A DNA stretch of 64,000 bases from Sorghum bicolor (Eukaryota; Streptophyta; Magnoliopsida; Poales; Poaceae), in NCBI RefSeq assembly GCF_000003195.3, contig NC_012876.2, positions 60,010,407 to 60,074,406 on the forward strand, given 5' to 3'. Below the pieces are notes generated by a model that saw nothing but the letters and a program-made list of their open reading frames with translations, was not told the origin of the DNA and searched no databases. The position numbers and the translations under genes were made by a program. Every line of letters starts with the position of its first letter. Position 1 is the first letter of the stretch. Of the stretch, positions 45,232-56,478 are shown in pieces.

Positions 45232-47890
45232 TGTAACACCCGATTTTAAGAACAAAACCAGATATGCACCATATGTCAGTTTTAGAAGACAAACCTCCCA
45301 TATAGCTACAAATAAGGGGTAATATCAAAGGACAACGCAAAAATTATATAGCGTACATAATAAATCAGAAACAACCTTAGGCAGCAAACCACGGAATATA
45401 ACTCCAAACTTTGGGTGTTAACTTCACTCTACAGGATCCAACTGACTGGTTGATCACAAGCCCAATACTTCTCCTGAGGTGTGGGGGAGATAGCAAGAGT
45501 GAGTTCAAGACGAACTCCGCAAGTATAACAACTAGATTGTATAGATCCCACAATCTCATGATCAATGTGACATAAATAATATAGAGCATTAAACAATAAT
45601 CAATGAGTTTCTTAACACAAGATTCATCACCCTTAATGTAAGAGTTCCCAAGGCCGCTCTTGACCGTGAGCACGGCTAGTATACCAGTTTTTAACACTCT
45701 GCAGAGGTTGTACATCTTTACCCATGAGTCATGATTTGCCCTTTCGCCTGAGGTGATCAGCCTCTTAACCCACTACCAAGGAAGGCCGGCAGGGATCACT
45801 ATGAAGTCTTTCAAAGTTTCGTCTAACAAGTTAGGGCTGCTTGGTTTCGGTAGTCAGTCCATGTGATTCTACCCCGCAGGGGATCCACGGTCTGCTATCC
45901 CCCATTTGCGCCACACGGGTAACCTCTAACAAGCTAGAAAAGTTACTGATACTTGACTAAAGCCAGAGCCATTATAGCCCTCATGGTTGCACTTTCATCC
46001 CGGTTATCACTTACGAATAAATCCTCAAGTTGTTAACAAGTCATTATTATCATTTGTTGCTTTATATCAATCTAGTCACAAGATCATGGTCATAGAATTA
46101 AAACCCAAATGCTATACTTGCCTTGATCCAATTGCTCCTGCTGGTCCTGCTGATCTTACTTGCTTCCAAGACTCTGATCTTGATCACCGAAGTAATGCCC
46201 AGTGACTAGGCTCGGTCACCAAACATCAACACACAAGCAATCAGGGACAGACATACACGAAGCAAACAAGATTACAATTAGAACAGTACACCAGCAGTAA
46301 ATAAATTTAAATAAAAGTTTTCCAAAATCATCTACACGCTTCTACGATCACGTCAACGCAAAATTCACGCAAAACGGAGTTACGACGCGAAATCTACGCA
46401 TTAACCGGGACTGCAGAGGCTATCTACGGACTTGTATTTAACTAGGAAATCTATCAGTGGTGAATCTAAACAACAAAGGTACCAACGCGAAGCTTATAAA
46501 ATTATAAAACTAACGCAACTTGAACGGATCGAATCGGAGCTAAAACGGAGAAGATATGAATTTTCTAAGATTTTCCTATAGTAAGTAATTAATTAAATAG
46601 GGTCACAAAATTAAAATGTTTCAAATTATTAAACCAAGTTTACTAACACGTAGATCTCATGATTACGAACCTAACGCAATTTGAACGGGTCAAATCGGAG
46701 CTAAAATGAATATTTTATGGCCTAAACAAACTCAGTGGCAATTCTGTAATTTCGTGAAAGCGTAATTTGACCTAACCGACGGGAAATACGCTTTCTAAAC
46801 GGCAAAGCGTAATCTACGAAATGCGCTAAGGACCGCGGGTTAAATCGCGAAAAGAAAAGGGGCTCTTTAACAAAATTTGCCCCCAAGGGGTATGGAGCTT
46901 TCTGGGCCATCGGATTAGAAACCAACGGTCGAGATTAGATGGGAGAGAGAGAGAGGGTGGCGCCGGCGGCCGGAACAGGAGCTCCCGCGGTGGCGCTCCA
47001 TGGCTGACGGCAAGAAGGTCGCCGGAGTTGGTCGCGTTTGCGCTACAGGGCTCGGTTTTCAAATCCAAAAGCTCAGGGAGAAAGAGGGAACGAAGGCGAG
47101 CCTATCTAAGGCCCTCGCGCGGCCGGGAAGAGACCAGAGAGGCCCGCTCCATGGCCGGCGGCCATGGAGCTCGCCGGAGCTCGCAGCAACACGGAGGAGA
47201 GCTTCGTTTTGCAAAGGAACTAGAAGAGGACGAAGCGGAGGAGAAAGGAGAGCTCACCAACGCGAAGAACGGGATCGAAGGGGCTCGGTTCGACGGCTTC
47301 GCGCGGAGGTCGCCGGCGGCGATTTTTGCGGTGCTCCAGGGAGTTCGCACGAGAAGAGAGGGGGCGAGGGGAAAAGAATGGGAGGGGGGAAGGTCGGTTT
47401 TGCGCAGCTCTGCCCACATCAACCCGAGGCGCGGGGGAGAGAGGAGATCGTGGGGGAGCGACTTCGGCTCGGCGGTTTGAAGCTGAGAGAGAGAGGGGGA
47501 ACGGGCGGCAGTTTGGAGAAGGTGAAGCTGACAGGCGGGCCCGGCCTGTCAGCGGGTGAGAGAAAGAGGGGAAGGGGGAGGAGGCCGGCTGGGCTGACTG
47601 GGCCGAAAGTGAGGGGGGGAAGAAGGGTTTTGTTTATTTTTTTTTCAACTCATTTTCAAAAGCATTTTCAATTTGAATTTTGAACAAATCTTTCTTTTGC
47701 AAAATTCACACATCGCAAAATAAAATGCCACAGCATGAATGCACACACAAAAAAATGTTTTCTAAACTTATATTAAATTTTATTTTCCCAAAATTTATTT
47801 ATTATTTTTTTCCTATATTTTATGAGCACAAAATAGCAAATTAAATTATTTTTCATCTATTTCCAAAAGAGCAAAATTTAGGGTGTTACA
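45232..47890 (-). repeat. 5' LTR (right copy, 2659 bp)
   Basis: It starts TGTAACACCC, ends GGGTGTTACA, and is about 99% identical to the left LTR. As the upstream LTR of a minus-strand element it would carry the promoter. Confidence 0.9.
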
Positions 47891-48003
47891 TAAACCGTGT
47901 AATTAGTTAATTTTTTTGTTATCTATATTTAATGTTCTATGTATGCGTCCAAAGATTCAATATGATGAGGAATCTTGAAAATTTTTTAGAACTAAGCAAG
48001 GCC

Positions 48004-48566
48004 TTAGATGCGTGGCAAAACTTTAGCTATGCAGACAGAACACAGGTCCCATGAAGGTTTTATCCAATTTTAAACCTCTTGGGTTCCAAATGCCAAAAGT
48101 TTAGCTGCCCAAGTTTTTCTCTTTTCTACCCATGTTACTTAGATCTATTTTGTCAAAATATGACATGAAATTGAAAAAGCTTTGACAAAAGTGGTGAAGT
48201 AAACAAGTCCTAACTAAACTTTAGATTATAGTATTAAAAAGGACCTAAGTTTGTAGAGAAAATACCAAAATTTATGAATACTATGACGACTAAATTGAAT
48301 GGTACCGATTTGATATTATAAATATCGCTACATTTCTCTATAAGTTTAATCAATTCTACAATGGTTGTCTCTTGCATCGATCGATGGATCGCTCGGTCAC
48401 GACTACATCGTCTCAACATTTTCTCTCGTGCATCCACAGGTCGGAGATTGACAGAAGGGTAGGTGCAATATTCACTCGCCTGCAGCTCTCCTCTCCGCTC
48501 CTGTCTGATGATCTGATCTGATCTGATCCGATCTGAGGTGAGCTGGCTGGTATTTCTGAGATTCAA
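48004..48566. other. Intergenic, with a short TGATC microsatellite
   Basis: A TCTGATC-type run lies at about 48505-48535. Otherwise nothing was recognised. Confidence 0.5.
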
Positions 48567-48790
48567 GGCCTTGTTGTATTTCGACACTGTAGCATTTTCG
48601 TTTTTATTTGACAAATATTATCCAATCATAGACTAACTAGACTCAAAAGATTCATCTCGTGATTTCCAGACAAACTGTGCAATTAGTTTTTATTTTATCT
48701 ATATTTAATGCTTCATGCATGTGCTCTAAGATTTGATGTGACGGGGAATCTTGAAAAGTTTTTGGTTTTCGGAGCGGACTAAACAAGGCC
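48567..48790 (+). mobile_element. GGCCTTGTTTAG-family MITE
   Basis: The left end is GGCCTTGTTGTATTTCG and the right end GGACTAAACAAGGCC, with typical interior blocks. Confidence 0.7.
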
Positions 48791-49000
48791 CAAGTATGGG
48801 TATGAATTAGCCCCTGCATGCACTTCTTAGCACAACAACTTAATTCCCCTTCAACGACTTGGCATAATATATCTCTCCTACCCAATGTGTCGATCTACGT
48901 ATTAATTCTCGTTGGCTCGCTGCTCAAAATGGACAGTGCCAGTAATGGGCGAATCTATATTAAACCATTGGTCGATTCTGATTATTAAACCATTGGCCTA

Positions 49001-49243
49001 GGGCCTTGTTTAGTTCCGAAAAGATTTCGGATTTCGGTACTGTAGCACTTTCGTTTGTTTGTGACAAATATTATCCAATTATAGGCTAATTAGGATCAAA
49101 AGATTCGTCTCGCGATTTCCAGCTAAACTGTATAATTAGTTTTTGCTTTCGTCTATATTTAATGCTTCATGCATGTGCCACAAGATTCGATGTGACGGAG
49201 AATCTTGAAAACTTTTTGCTTTTTGGATGAACTAAACAAGGCC
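49001..49243 (+). mobile_element. GGCCTTGTTTAG-family MITE
   Basis: The ends are GGGCCTTGTTTAGTTCCG and GAACTAAACAAGGCC, with a full interior. Confidence 0.75.
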
Positions 49244-50870
49244 CTATATCAAGGGTGTTTTCAACAGTACGAGACAACAACTAGTTCATACATGCCATGT
49301 TATTATCACTTCATTATATCTACTCCACATGTAAATAATTTTTTATTTTATACCTTGTCTCTTCCCTCTCTCATTGTTCATGAGCAGGTCCACACACTAT
49401 CTCATTTTTTGAGCGAGATAGGTGTGTTGAGATAAGAAATAGTCTATTCTCTTTTTCACTTTCTCTCTCTTCTCGAAGTAAGAAAAGTGTTGACATAAAT
49501 TGTTATGAGCTAGCTAAAGTGGCACTGTTAGGGACGCCCTGAAGGTCATGCATGTATAGTTTAGGATTCTAACCAAACATCATGCCTTGTTTAGTTCTAA
49601 GGTGTAAAATTTTGGGGAATCACATCGGGTGTTACATAGGGGGTTCTTTGTTTGTTGACCAAGATGACCCATTTTGCTAGATTCGCCATATATATATATA
49701 TATATATATATATGATAGAATGGATGTCATCACTCACTGCCAAGCAAATGATTTTTAAAATCACTTCTTTTTTTAGGGGCCACCTAAAGTCAATCGTCTC
49801 TATAAATGTTTCGTTGCACTATATCTTCTAAATCACTCCTAAAATTGATTTGAGGAGCGGTTGGCTTAATAAATTTGTGTTTGACAATTTATCTATTTTT
49901 AGAAGTGGTTGACATAAAACAGTCAATGGGCCTACAATTTATATGGTGATTAACTAAGGCGACGGTCCTAAAAATAGCTGCCAAGCGAATAAATTTATAA
50001 CTTTTTCAAATGAAGTTGAATGAATGCAATCTATATATAAAATAGTGGATGACTATAAATTTGTGCGTAAACCCCTGTTTGATGATCAGTTAATTAAATA
50101 AGCACTAAGCATGACTGCACATGCATCATCATGCATGAAAGTTTATTGTTTGATCATAACATATGATGGGTTTAAGTAGGACTCCAAGTTCATAGATGCT
50201 AAATTGTGCTCTCTAATGTCGGTACTGTACTCGGTTTGAATTAAGTTTGATTGGACCATTACCCGTTCGGGACTGCATTAAGTCAATATAATGTAATTTG
50301 AAGAGGACATTATTGTGGACCATGCATGCATGATTGTACACGTACGTGGAACTGATAGTGCTATAGCTGCAGTGTTTTCGCTTCAGTCCAAATATTAAAA
50401 AAAAAATCAATCAGTCTCTCATATCATGTGTGCACCCGATGCACATAGAAACCGTGTTTGGATAGAGTCCTGGAGTGAATTGGGCTGGCTAGGGAGCTGC
50501 CTGTACTCAGCCTGGTCCAGGCAACGCCAGGGCGCGTATGAATTTAGTTGCCTGGCTCGGGAGCACAGTGCTTGATTATATGTAACACGCTGCTTGCTTT
50601 TTGATCATGATAGGAAAAATGCTAACTTGGATGTAGCAAATAAATTTGATTATTTATAAGTTGCACAAACTATTCTTCTGTGATATTTTGTTTATGCTAA
50701 TCTAGGTTGCACATACTGCAGTTTTATTGATAGCATAATAATCCAAAAGCTTTCGAATCGTTATTAATTAATACCATACGTCCTAAAATCAAATAATAAG
50801 TTTGTAAAAGCTGATACTTACTATACAAAAATATATTAGATAAGAAAAATATATTATCTCTTTTTATTAG
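49244..50870. other. Intergenic with microsatellite and CACTA-like scraps
   Basis: A (TA)n run lies at 49689-49713. From 49740 to 49990 are motifs such as TTTTTTTAGGGGCC and ATTTTTAGAAGTGGTTGAC. These match the subterminal repeats of the CACTA-like element at 9901. A MITE start (GCCTTGTTTAGTTC) lies at about 49585. No gene was seen. Confidence 0.5.
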
Positions 50871-50971
50871 TGTTGGGTACCAAAAAAAGGATACCCAAAT
50901 CAGAGCAATAAAAAACACAAAAAAACATACTAATCATAATCACCGGGGTACGGGCCCCAGTTCATTCAAAT

Positions 50972-51123
50972 CGCCCGACCCCTCAGGGTCTCGGGCGCAA
51001 GTTCCGACTCGCCCGATCCCTCAGGGCCTCGGACGCAAGTTCCGACTCGCCCGACCCCTCAGGGTTTCGGACGCAAGTTCCGACTCGCCCGACCCCTCAG
51101 GGTCTCGGACTCAAGTTCCGTCT
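50972..51123 (+). repeat. 38-bp minisatellite, four copies, inside the LTR
   Basis: The unit CGCCCGACCCCTCAGGGTCT plus 18 further bases (ending AAGTTCCGACT) starts at 50972, 51010, 51048 and 51086, with a partial fifth copy after 51124. Copies differ by one to four bases. Confidence 0.9.
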
Positions 51124-51572
51124 CGCCCGACCCCTTCCAGGCTCGCGCGCCGGACCCCATCCCACCTGGAAAGCAAGACTTCCACCGCACGGCACCGTAC
51201 TCACGACGTGACAAGCGCGATGGCTCCCATACCGCAGTAGGGCAGGGTGTCGACTGTTCCAACCACCCTGGGCACTGCAGCTTCACCTTTTTCACTGTGT
51301 GCCCTTACCTCTTTCACTGTGGCGTACTGCCTCACAGTAGAAAGGGAATGGGAGAGGTTAATCAGCATCACTATTTGAGGTCTTTTCCCACTATTGACGG
51401 GACGACCTGCAGTACCGGCGATCCGACCCCCACGACTTCCACAGGACTCGGCAAACCTCCACAGGAGTGACCATCCCTCAAGGACAAAATGAACAGACTT
51501 CAACAGGGTCGGGGCTGTAACTCTTCCACTCAGGGAAATCAACCCATGTAAATCTCTGTCTCCCCTTGAGGC

Positions 51573-51580
51573 TATAAAAG
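51573..51580 (+). promoter_or_regulatory. LTR TATA box
   Basis: CTATAAAAGGGGAG is a strong TATA context about 316 bp before the LTR end, so R/U5 would be about 290 bp. Confidence 0.65.
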
Positions 51581-51898
51581 GGGAGCCAAGGCTCATAGCT
51601 AGGATCAGGTTCATACACACGCCCACCACACTCTTTCACAGAGCAGCGACCCGCACTCTGTCCACCACTAAGTCGAGACCTGGGACTTAGCCCTCTCTCG
51701 CAACCTGCTTGTACCCCCTACTACAAGCACCTTTGGGTGCAAGGTTATACAGAACCCCCGATCACACTGGACGTAGGGCATTCTTGGCCCGAACCAGTAT
51801 AAACCCTCTGTGTCTCACTTGCATCACCATCCAAGTTTGGGTAGTCACGCAGACTTATACTTGTTAGTGTCTAGACCACGAGTCTAGACGCCGACAGT

Positions 51899-51918
51899 TG
51901 GCGCACCAGGTAGGGGCC
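51899..51918 (+). promoter_or_regulatory. Probable primer-binding site
   Basis: TGGCGCACCAGGTAGGGGCC lies two bases after the LTR. A site of this kind recurs in large grass gypsy elements. I did not match it to a specific tRNA. Confidence 0.5.
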
Positions 51919-51958
51919 TTCTGCGTGACATTCACCTGTCCCTGCTAGGAAAATTTGG

Positions 51959-54310
51959 ATGGCAGACGGATTTCACCCACTCCGCCGCGGCACCATCATG
52001 AAGTTCGGGAGTTTGGAGTTCATGTCCCTCGGATCCGGCTACGACATGATCCTCCTCCCGCCACGTGGTGACGTCGAGCCTAGTCCCGAGCCGATCCCGC
52101 CACAGTCGCTGCGTGGGAACCGTTCGGGACACCATGCGGGGGGCACCCGGCGGGGGCGTCAGAGATCTAGGATCTCCGACCCTACCACTGAGGCCAGGAT
52201 CCGTCCGGCCCCCCCCCCGCATATCCCTCATCGGGTCGCCCGTTCCTCCGGCCCGACAGTCGCTAGAGGAAGGGCTCGCGGGGCATTAAGCTCCGCTCCC
52301 AGGACCAATAGAGGATCATCACGGCCACCCGTCCCACCTCGTTCAAAAGGGAAGGTACGGCCCGCGCCCGTCCCCCGCAAGGGGGACAAAGGGCCCTCAA
52401 CATCCCGTCCTCCTCCACCTATGAATGAAGGAGAAACATCGGCACCTCCCGAGTTACCTTTTGGGCTCAGGAACGCCGTCGCCACCTACGCCTCTTCCGC
52501 GAGCACTTCATTAAGTGCGTACGCAGAACTTCCAGGTCACCACTTGAGGTCTACACTAGACCTCATCTCCACGCCGCCCGTTTCGTCATACCCGGAGGAT
52601 CCTACCTCAGGCGACGACGAGTGGGCCGGCGCTTCCGGGTGCGGTGACCCGGAAACCTTCATGCGCTTCTTGGAAGCCAGCAACTACTGTCTCGGCTACT
52701 CCGACTCCAACGATGGGAGCTACGACCCGACGCAAGAATGCTTCAACCTGGAAGTCGGGGGCACGCCGCTTAACGCCCAGGGGGACGCAGGGCCCTCTAG
52801 GCAAGAGAATGCAACTCCACCTCCCAACCCAACTCCCGGAACCGACCTTGGAGCCTGTGGGGTAGCATCAGCCCCCGTTGGGGGAACCGCCCTGACCTCG
52901 AACAGCTCGATGAGCTGGAGGCTAGGCTCGAAGAAGAACGCGCACGCCTCCGCGAACTCCGCGAAGCCCTGGTCCGAGACCCATCCGGCCGCGGAGACGG
53001 GGGTGAGGCTAGACGCCGCGCCCGTGACGTCAACCGCCGTATTGTCGAGGACCAAGGGGGTGACGCCCCAGTCTTCAGCATGGCCAGCCATAATGTGATA
53101 GCCGCTGCACTCCTCCTCAGGGCGATGCCCGAGCCATCGACCCCTGAGGGAAGGAGAGTGCGCCAGGGGCTGCGTGGCCTCCTGGAGCAGGCTGTGGTGC
53201 AAAATGCGGAGAGTTCTGCCTCACAATCCCACGGCACGAGACGTTGTGAGGAACGACCACCTCCTAACAAGGCACCAACGGTACAGGGTCCGCCGCCCCC
53301 TAACCCACAAGGGGGCAACAGGGCCCCATCAGTACACGAGCGCGTCGGAGCCCACGCGGACGTACGGGCCACCCTCGAGGCCAGGCGACGTGACAGGGAC
53401 GAGGCCGAGTCCCGACGCTACCGACCGCGCCGAGGCGGGAGGTACGACCCCGATCACGACCGCAGCACGTCACCAGAGCCTCCAGGTCTCCGCGTCTTCA
53501 GCGAGGCCATACGAAGGGCCAAGTTCCCGGCGCGATTCCGACAACCCGCCAACATCACCAAGTACTCAGGGGAAACCAACCCTGAGCTCTGGCTGGCGGA
53601 TTATCCAGCTAGGCGGCGCGGACGACGACCTGCTCATCATCCGCAACCTCCCACTCCATCTGGCCGATACGGCCAGGACATGGCTCGAGCACCTCCCTGA
53701 GCGCATGATCCACGACTGGGCTGACCTGGTCAGGATCTTTTTCGGGAACTTCCAGGGCACGTACGTGCGCCCTGGGAACTCCTGGGACCTCAGGAGCTGT
53801 CGGCAGAAGCCCGATGAGTCTCTCCGAGACTTCATCAGGCGATTCTCCAAACAGTGCACTGAGCTCCCCAACATCACGGATTCCGATGTGATCGGAGCCT
53901 TCATTTCCGGTACCACCTGCAAAGAGTTGGTACACGAGCTCGGACGCAAGACCCCTACTAGCACTAGCCAGCTGCTCGACATCGCCACCAACTTCGCCTC
54001 AGGCGAAGAGGCTGTCGGCGCCATTTTCTCCGACGGCGCAGCCAAGGGAAAGCAGAAGGCCGAGGCCACCGAAGCCTCGGGTTCACGCGACCCAAAGAAC
54101 AAGAAGAAGGGTCGCAAGGGGAAGCAGGGTCAGTCGGACGACAACCTAGTCGCCGCAGCTGATCGCAAGAACCCCAAGCGGGCTCCTGCTGGCCCCGGTC
54201 TCTTCGATGAAATGTTGAAGAAGCCGTGCCCCTATCACAGGGGGCCAACCAAACACACCCTTGAGGAATGCACCGTCCTCTGTTAGTACTATACCGACAT
54301 CATCACCAAG
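51959..54310 (+). pseudogene. Decayed gag of the Tat/Retand-like element
   Basis: A proline-rich N-terminal region starts at the ATG 51959. The capsid-like Retrotrans_gag domain follows (about 53500-54000; FPARF, LWLADY, WLEHLP, SLRDFIRRF segments). A C-terminal Cys/His segment (CPYHRGPTKHTLEEC, about 54226-54270) comes last. The frame is broken at about 52870, at about 53600 within the gag domain (small deletion), by a TAG at 54284-54286, and at about 54320. No single protein is made. Confidence 0.85.
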
Positions 54311-56478
54311 GAGAATGCGAAGAGCCTCCCAAGGACGACGACCCCCAGGGGGAGGTTTTCCCCAAGGTCAAGAACTGCCTTCTGATCTTTGGGGGACGTG
54401 CAGCTCGCCTCACTACGAGTCAGAGGAAGCGCGAACTCCGAGAAGTTTGCGCAGTCAGCACAGCCACGCCCTCGTACCTCAAATGGTCCGAGAGCGCAAT
54501 CACGTTCGACCGACAGGATCACCCAGATCGGATCCCCAATCCCGGGAGCTATCCTTTGATCGTCGACCCCATCATCGCCGAGACCCGTCTCACTAAGGTG
54601 CTGATGGATGGAGGCAGTGGCCTCAACATCCTCTACGACGAGACTCTAGCCCTCATGGGGATCAGTAAGTCCCGGCTGAGGAACGACACCGCGCCATTCC
54701 ACGGAGTGGTGCCGGGACATCGTGCCCACCCCCTCGGACAAATTGATCTGTCCGTCTGCTTCGGGACCCCCGACAACTTTAGACGGGAGGTCCTCACTTT
54801 CGACGTGGTCGGGTTCCTGGGGACTTACCACGCGATCCTGGGACGACCATGCTATGCCAAGTTCATGGCCGTCCCCAACTATACCTACCTCAAGCTCAAG
54901 ATGCCAGGGCCAAAGGGCATCATCACCGTCAGCACGACCAGCCAGCACGCCTACCAGTGCGACGTCGAGTGCATTGAGCAGGCCGAGGCTCTAGCTGAGT
55001 CTCTGGCCATCCTCACCGGCCTCGGCGACTGCGACCAGGACATCCCCGACCCCAAGCGGCACGCAGGGAGTTTCGAGCCGGCGGAGGAGACCAAGCTAAT
55101 CTCTCTCGACCCCGGGACCTCTGAAGGCAAGGCGTTGAGGATTAGCTCCAGCCTTGACCCCAAATAGGAAATAGTGCTCGTCGACTTTCTCTGCGCAAAC
55201 GCCGACGTATTTGCGTTGAGTCCCTCGGACATGCCTGGAATACCGAGGGAAGTCGCCGAGCACTCCTTGGACATCCGAGCCGGCTCCAAACCCGTGAAGC
55301 AACGCCTGCGCCGATTCGACGAGGAGAAGCGTCGGGCCATCGGGGAGGAGATCCACAAGTTGCTGGCGGCCGGATTCATCAAGGAGGTATTTCATCCCGA
55401 GTGGTTAGCCAACCCCGTGTTTGTTAAAAAGAAAAATGGGAAGTGGAGGATGTGTGTAGACTATACTAGTTTAAATAAAGCATGTCCAAAGAACCCCTTT
55501 CCATTACCTCGTATTGATCAGATAGTTGACTCTACCATGGGATGCGAAATTTTGTCTTTTCTTGATGCTTATTCCGTCTACCACCAAATTAAGATGAAAG
55601 AGTCCGACCAGCTCGCGACTTCATTCATCGCCCCTTCCGGAATGTATTGCTACGTAACCATGCCTTTTGGCCTCAAGAACGCGGGGGCTACATATCAACG
55701 ATGTATGCTCCAGGTTTTTGGGGACCTTATAGGCAAAACAGTAGAGGCTTATATAGACAACATTGTCGTCAAGTCCAGGAAAGCGAGCGGCCTGGTTGCC
55801 GACCTGGAAGAAACATTCCAATGCCTTAGGGCAAAGGGGATCACACTCAACCCTGAAAAATGCGTTTTCGGGGTCCCCCGAGGCATGCTCCTCGGGTTTA
55901 TTGTGTCTAAACGAGGAATCGAGGCCAATCTAGAAAAGGTCTCGGCCATCGCAAACATGGGCCTAATCCGTAACCTAAAGGGAGTATAGAGGGTCATGGG
56001 ATGTCTGGCCTCCGTTTCATCTCTCGTCTCGGGGAAAAAGGGTTGCCTCTGTATAGGTTACTTAGGAAATCTGAGCGATTTTCCTGGACCCCCGAGGCCC
56101 AGGAAGCCCTTGACAAGCTCAAGGCCCTGCTCACCAACCCTCCCATTTTGGTGCCCCCCGCCGAGGGGGAACCACTCCTTCTCTACGTCGCAGCCACTGA
56201 TCAGGTGGCCAGCGCAGCTATCGTGGTCGAGAGGAAGGAAGAAGGGTACGCCCTGCCGGTCCAAGTGTACTTCGTCAGTGAAGTGCTCTCCGACACAAAG
56301 ACCCGATACCCCCAGATCCAAAAATTACTCTACGCAGTAGTTTTGGCCCGACGCAAGCTCCGCCATTACTTTGAATCTCACCCAGTCTCAGTGGTCTCAT
56401 CTTTCCCTCTGGGAGAAGTGATTCAGAACCGAGAGGCCAACGGTAGGATTGCTAAATGGGCCATAGAGCTCATGGGCG
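54311..56478 (+). pseudogene. Decayed and truncated pol (protease, reverse transcriptase, part of RNase H)
   Basis: The protease region has VLMDGGSGLNILYD (about 54600-54640). The reverse transcriptase region has KKKNGKWRMCVDYTSLNKAC and the finger/palm blocks (about 55420-55950). Damage: an in-frame TAG at 55165-55167 in an otherwise open frame; the catalytic YIDD motif reads YIDN; a TAG at 55987-55989; and a frameshift at about 56015. RNase H homology runs to AKWAIELMG and stops near 56478, where unrelated sequence starting TGTTCGG begins. The element cannot make pol. Confidence 0.88.

Larger units (their letters stand above)
39819..47890 (-). mobile_element. Non-autonomous Ty3/gypsy-like LTR retrotransposon, 8072 bp
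   Basis: Both LTRs run TGTAACACCC to GGGTGTTACA. A 5-bp duplication TAAAC lies at 39814-39818 and 47891-47895. The minus-strand orientation follows from a primer-binding site matching initiator tRNA-Met (TGGTATCAAAGC on the minus strand, 45228-45217, three bases inside the right LTR). It also follows from a purine-rich tract on the minus strand at 42500-42481. The 2751-bp interior has a zinc-knuckle gag-like frame and a retropepsin-like frame, but no reverse transcriptase, RNase H or integrase. It must have moved using another element's enzymes. The LTR ends and primer site resemble the Tekay/Del branch; that placement is a guess. Confidence 0.9.
39701..48003 (+). mobile_element. GGCCTTGTTTAG MITE split by an LTR retrotransposon
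   Basis: The left piece is 39701-39818 (GGCCTTATTTAGTTC) and the right piece is 47891-48003 (GAACTAAGCAAGGCC). TTA lies at 39698-39700 and 48004-48006. The 8.1-kb LTR element lies between them. Removing that insertion and one TAAAC copy leaves a MITE of normal length, about 226 bp. Confidence 0.85.
50871..51896 (+). repeat. 5' LTR of a Tat/Retand-like Ty3/gypsy element
   Basis: It starts TGTTGGGTACC after ATTAG and ends GACGCCGACA. The next bases are a primer-site-like sequence. It holds a TATA box and a 38-bp minisatellite. No matching 3' LTR is in the window, because another element interrupts the body. Confidence 0.75.

Noticed and set aside
50972..51123. Regularly spaced repeats that could suggest a CRISPR array
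   Set aside because: Units are directly abutting with no unique spacers, inside a plant LTR.
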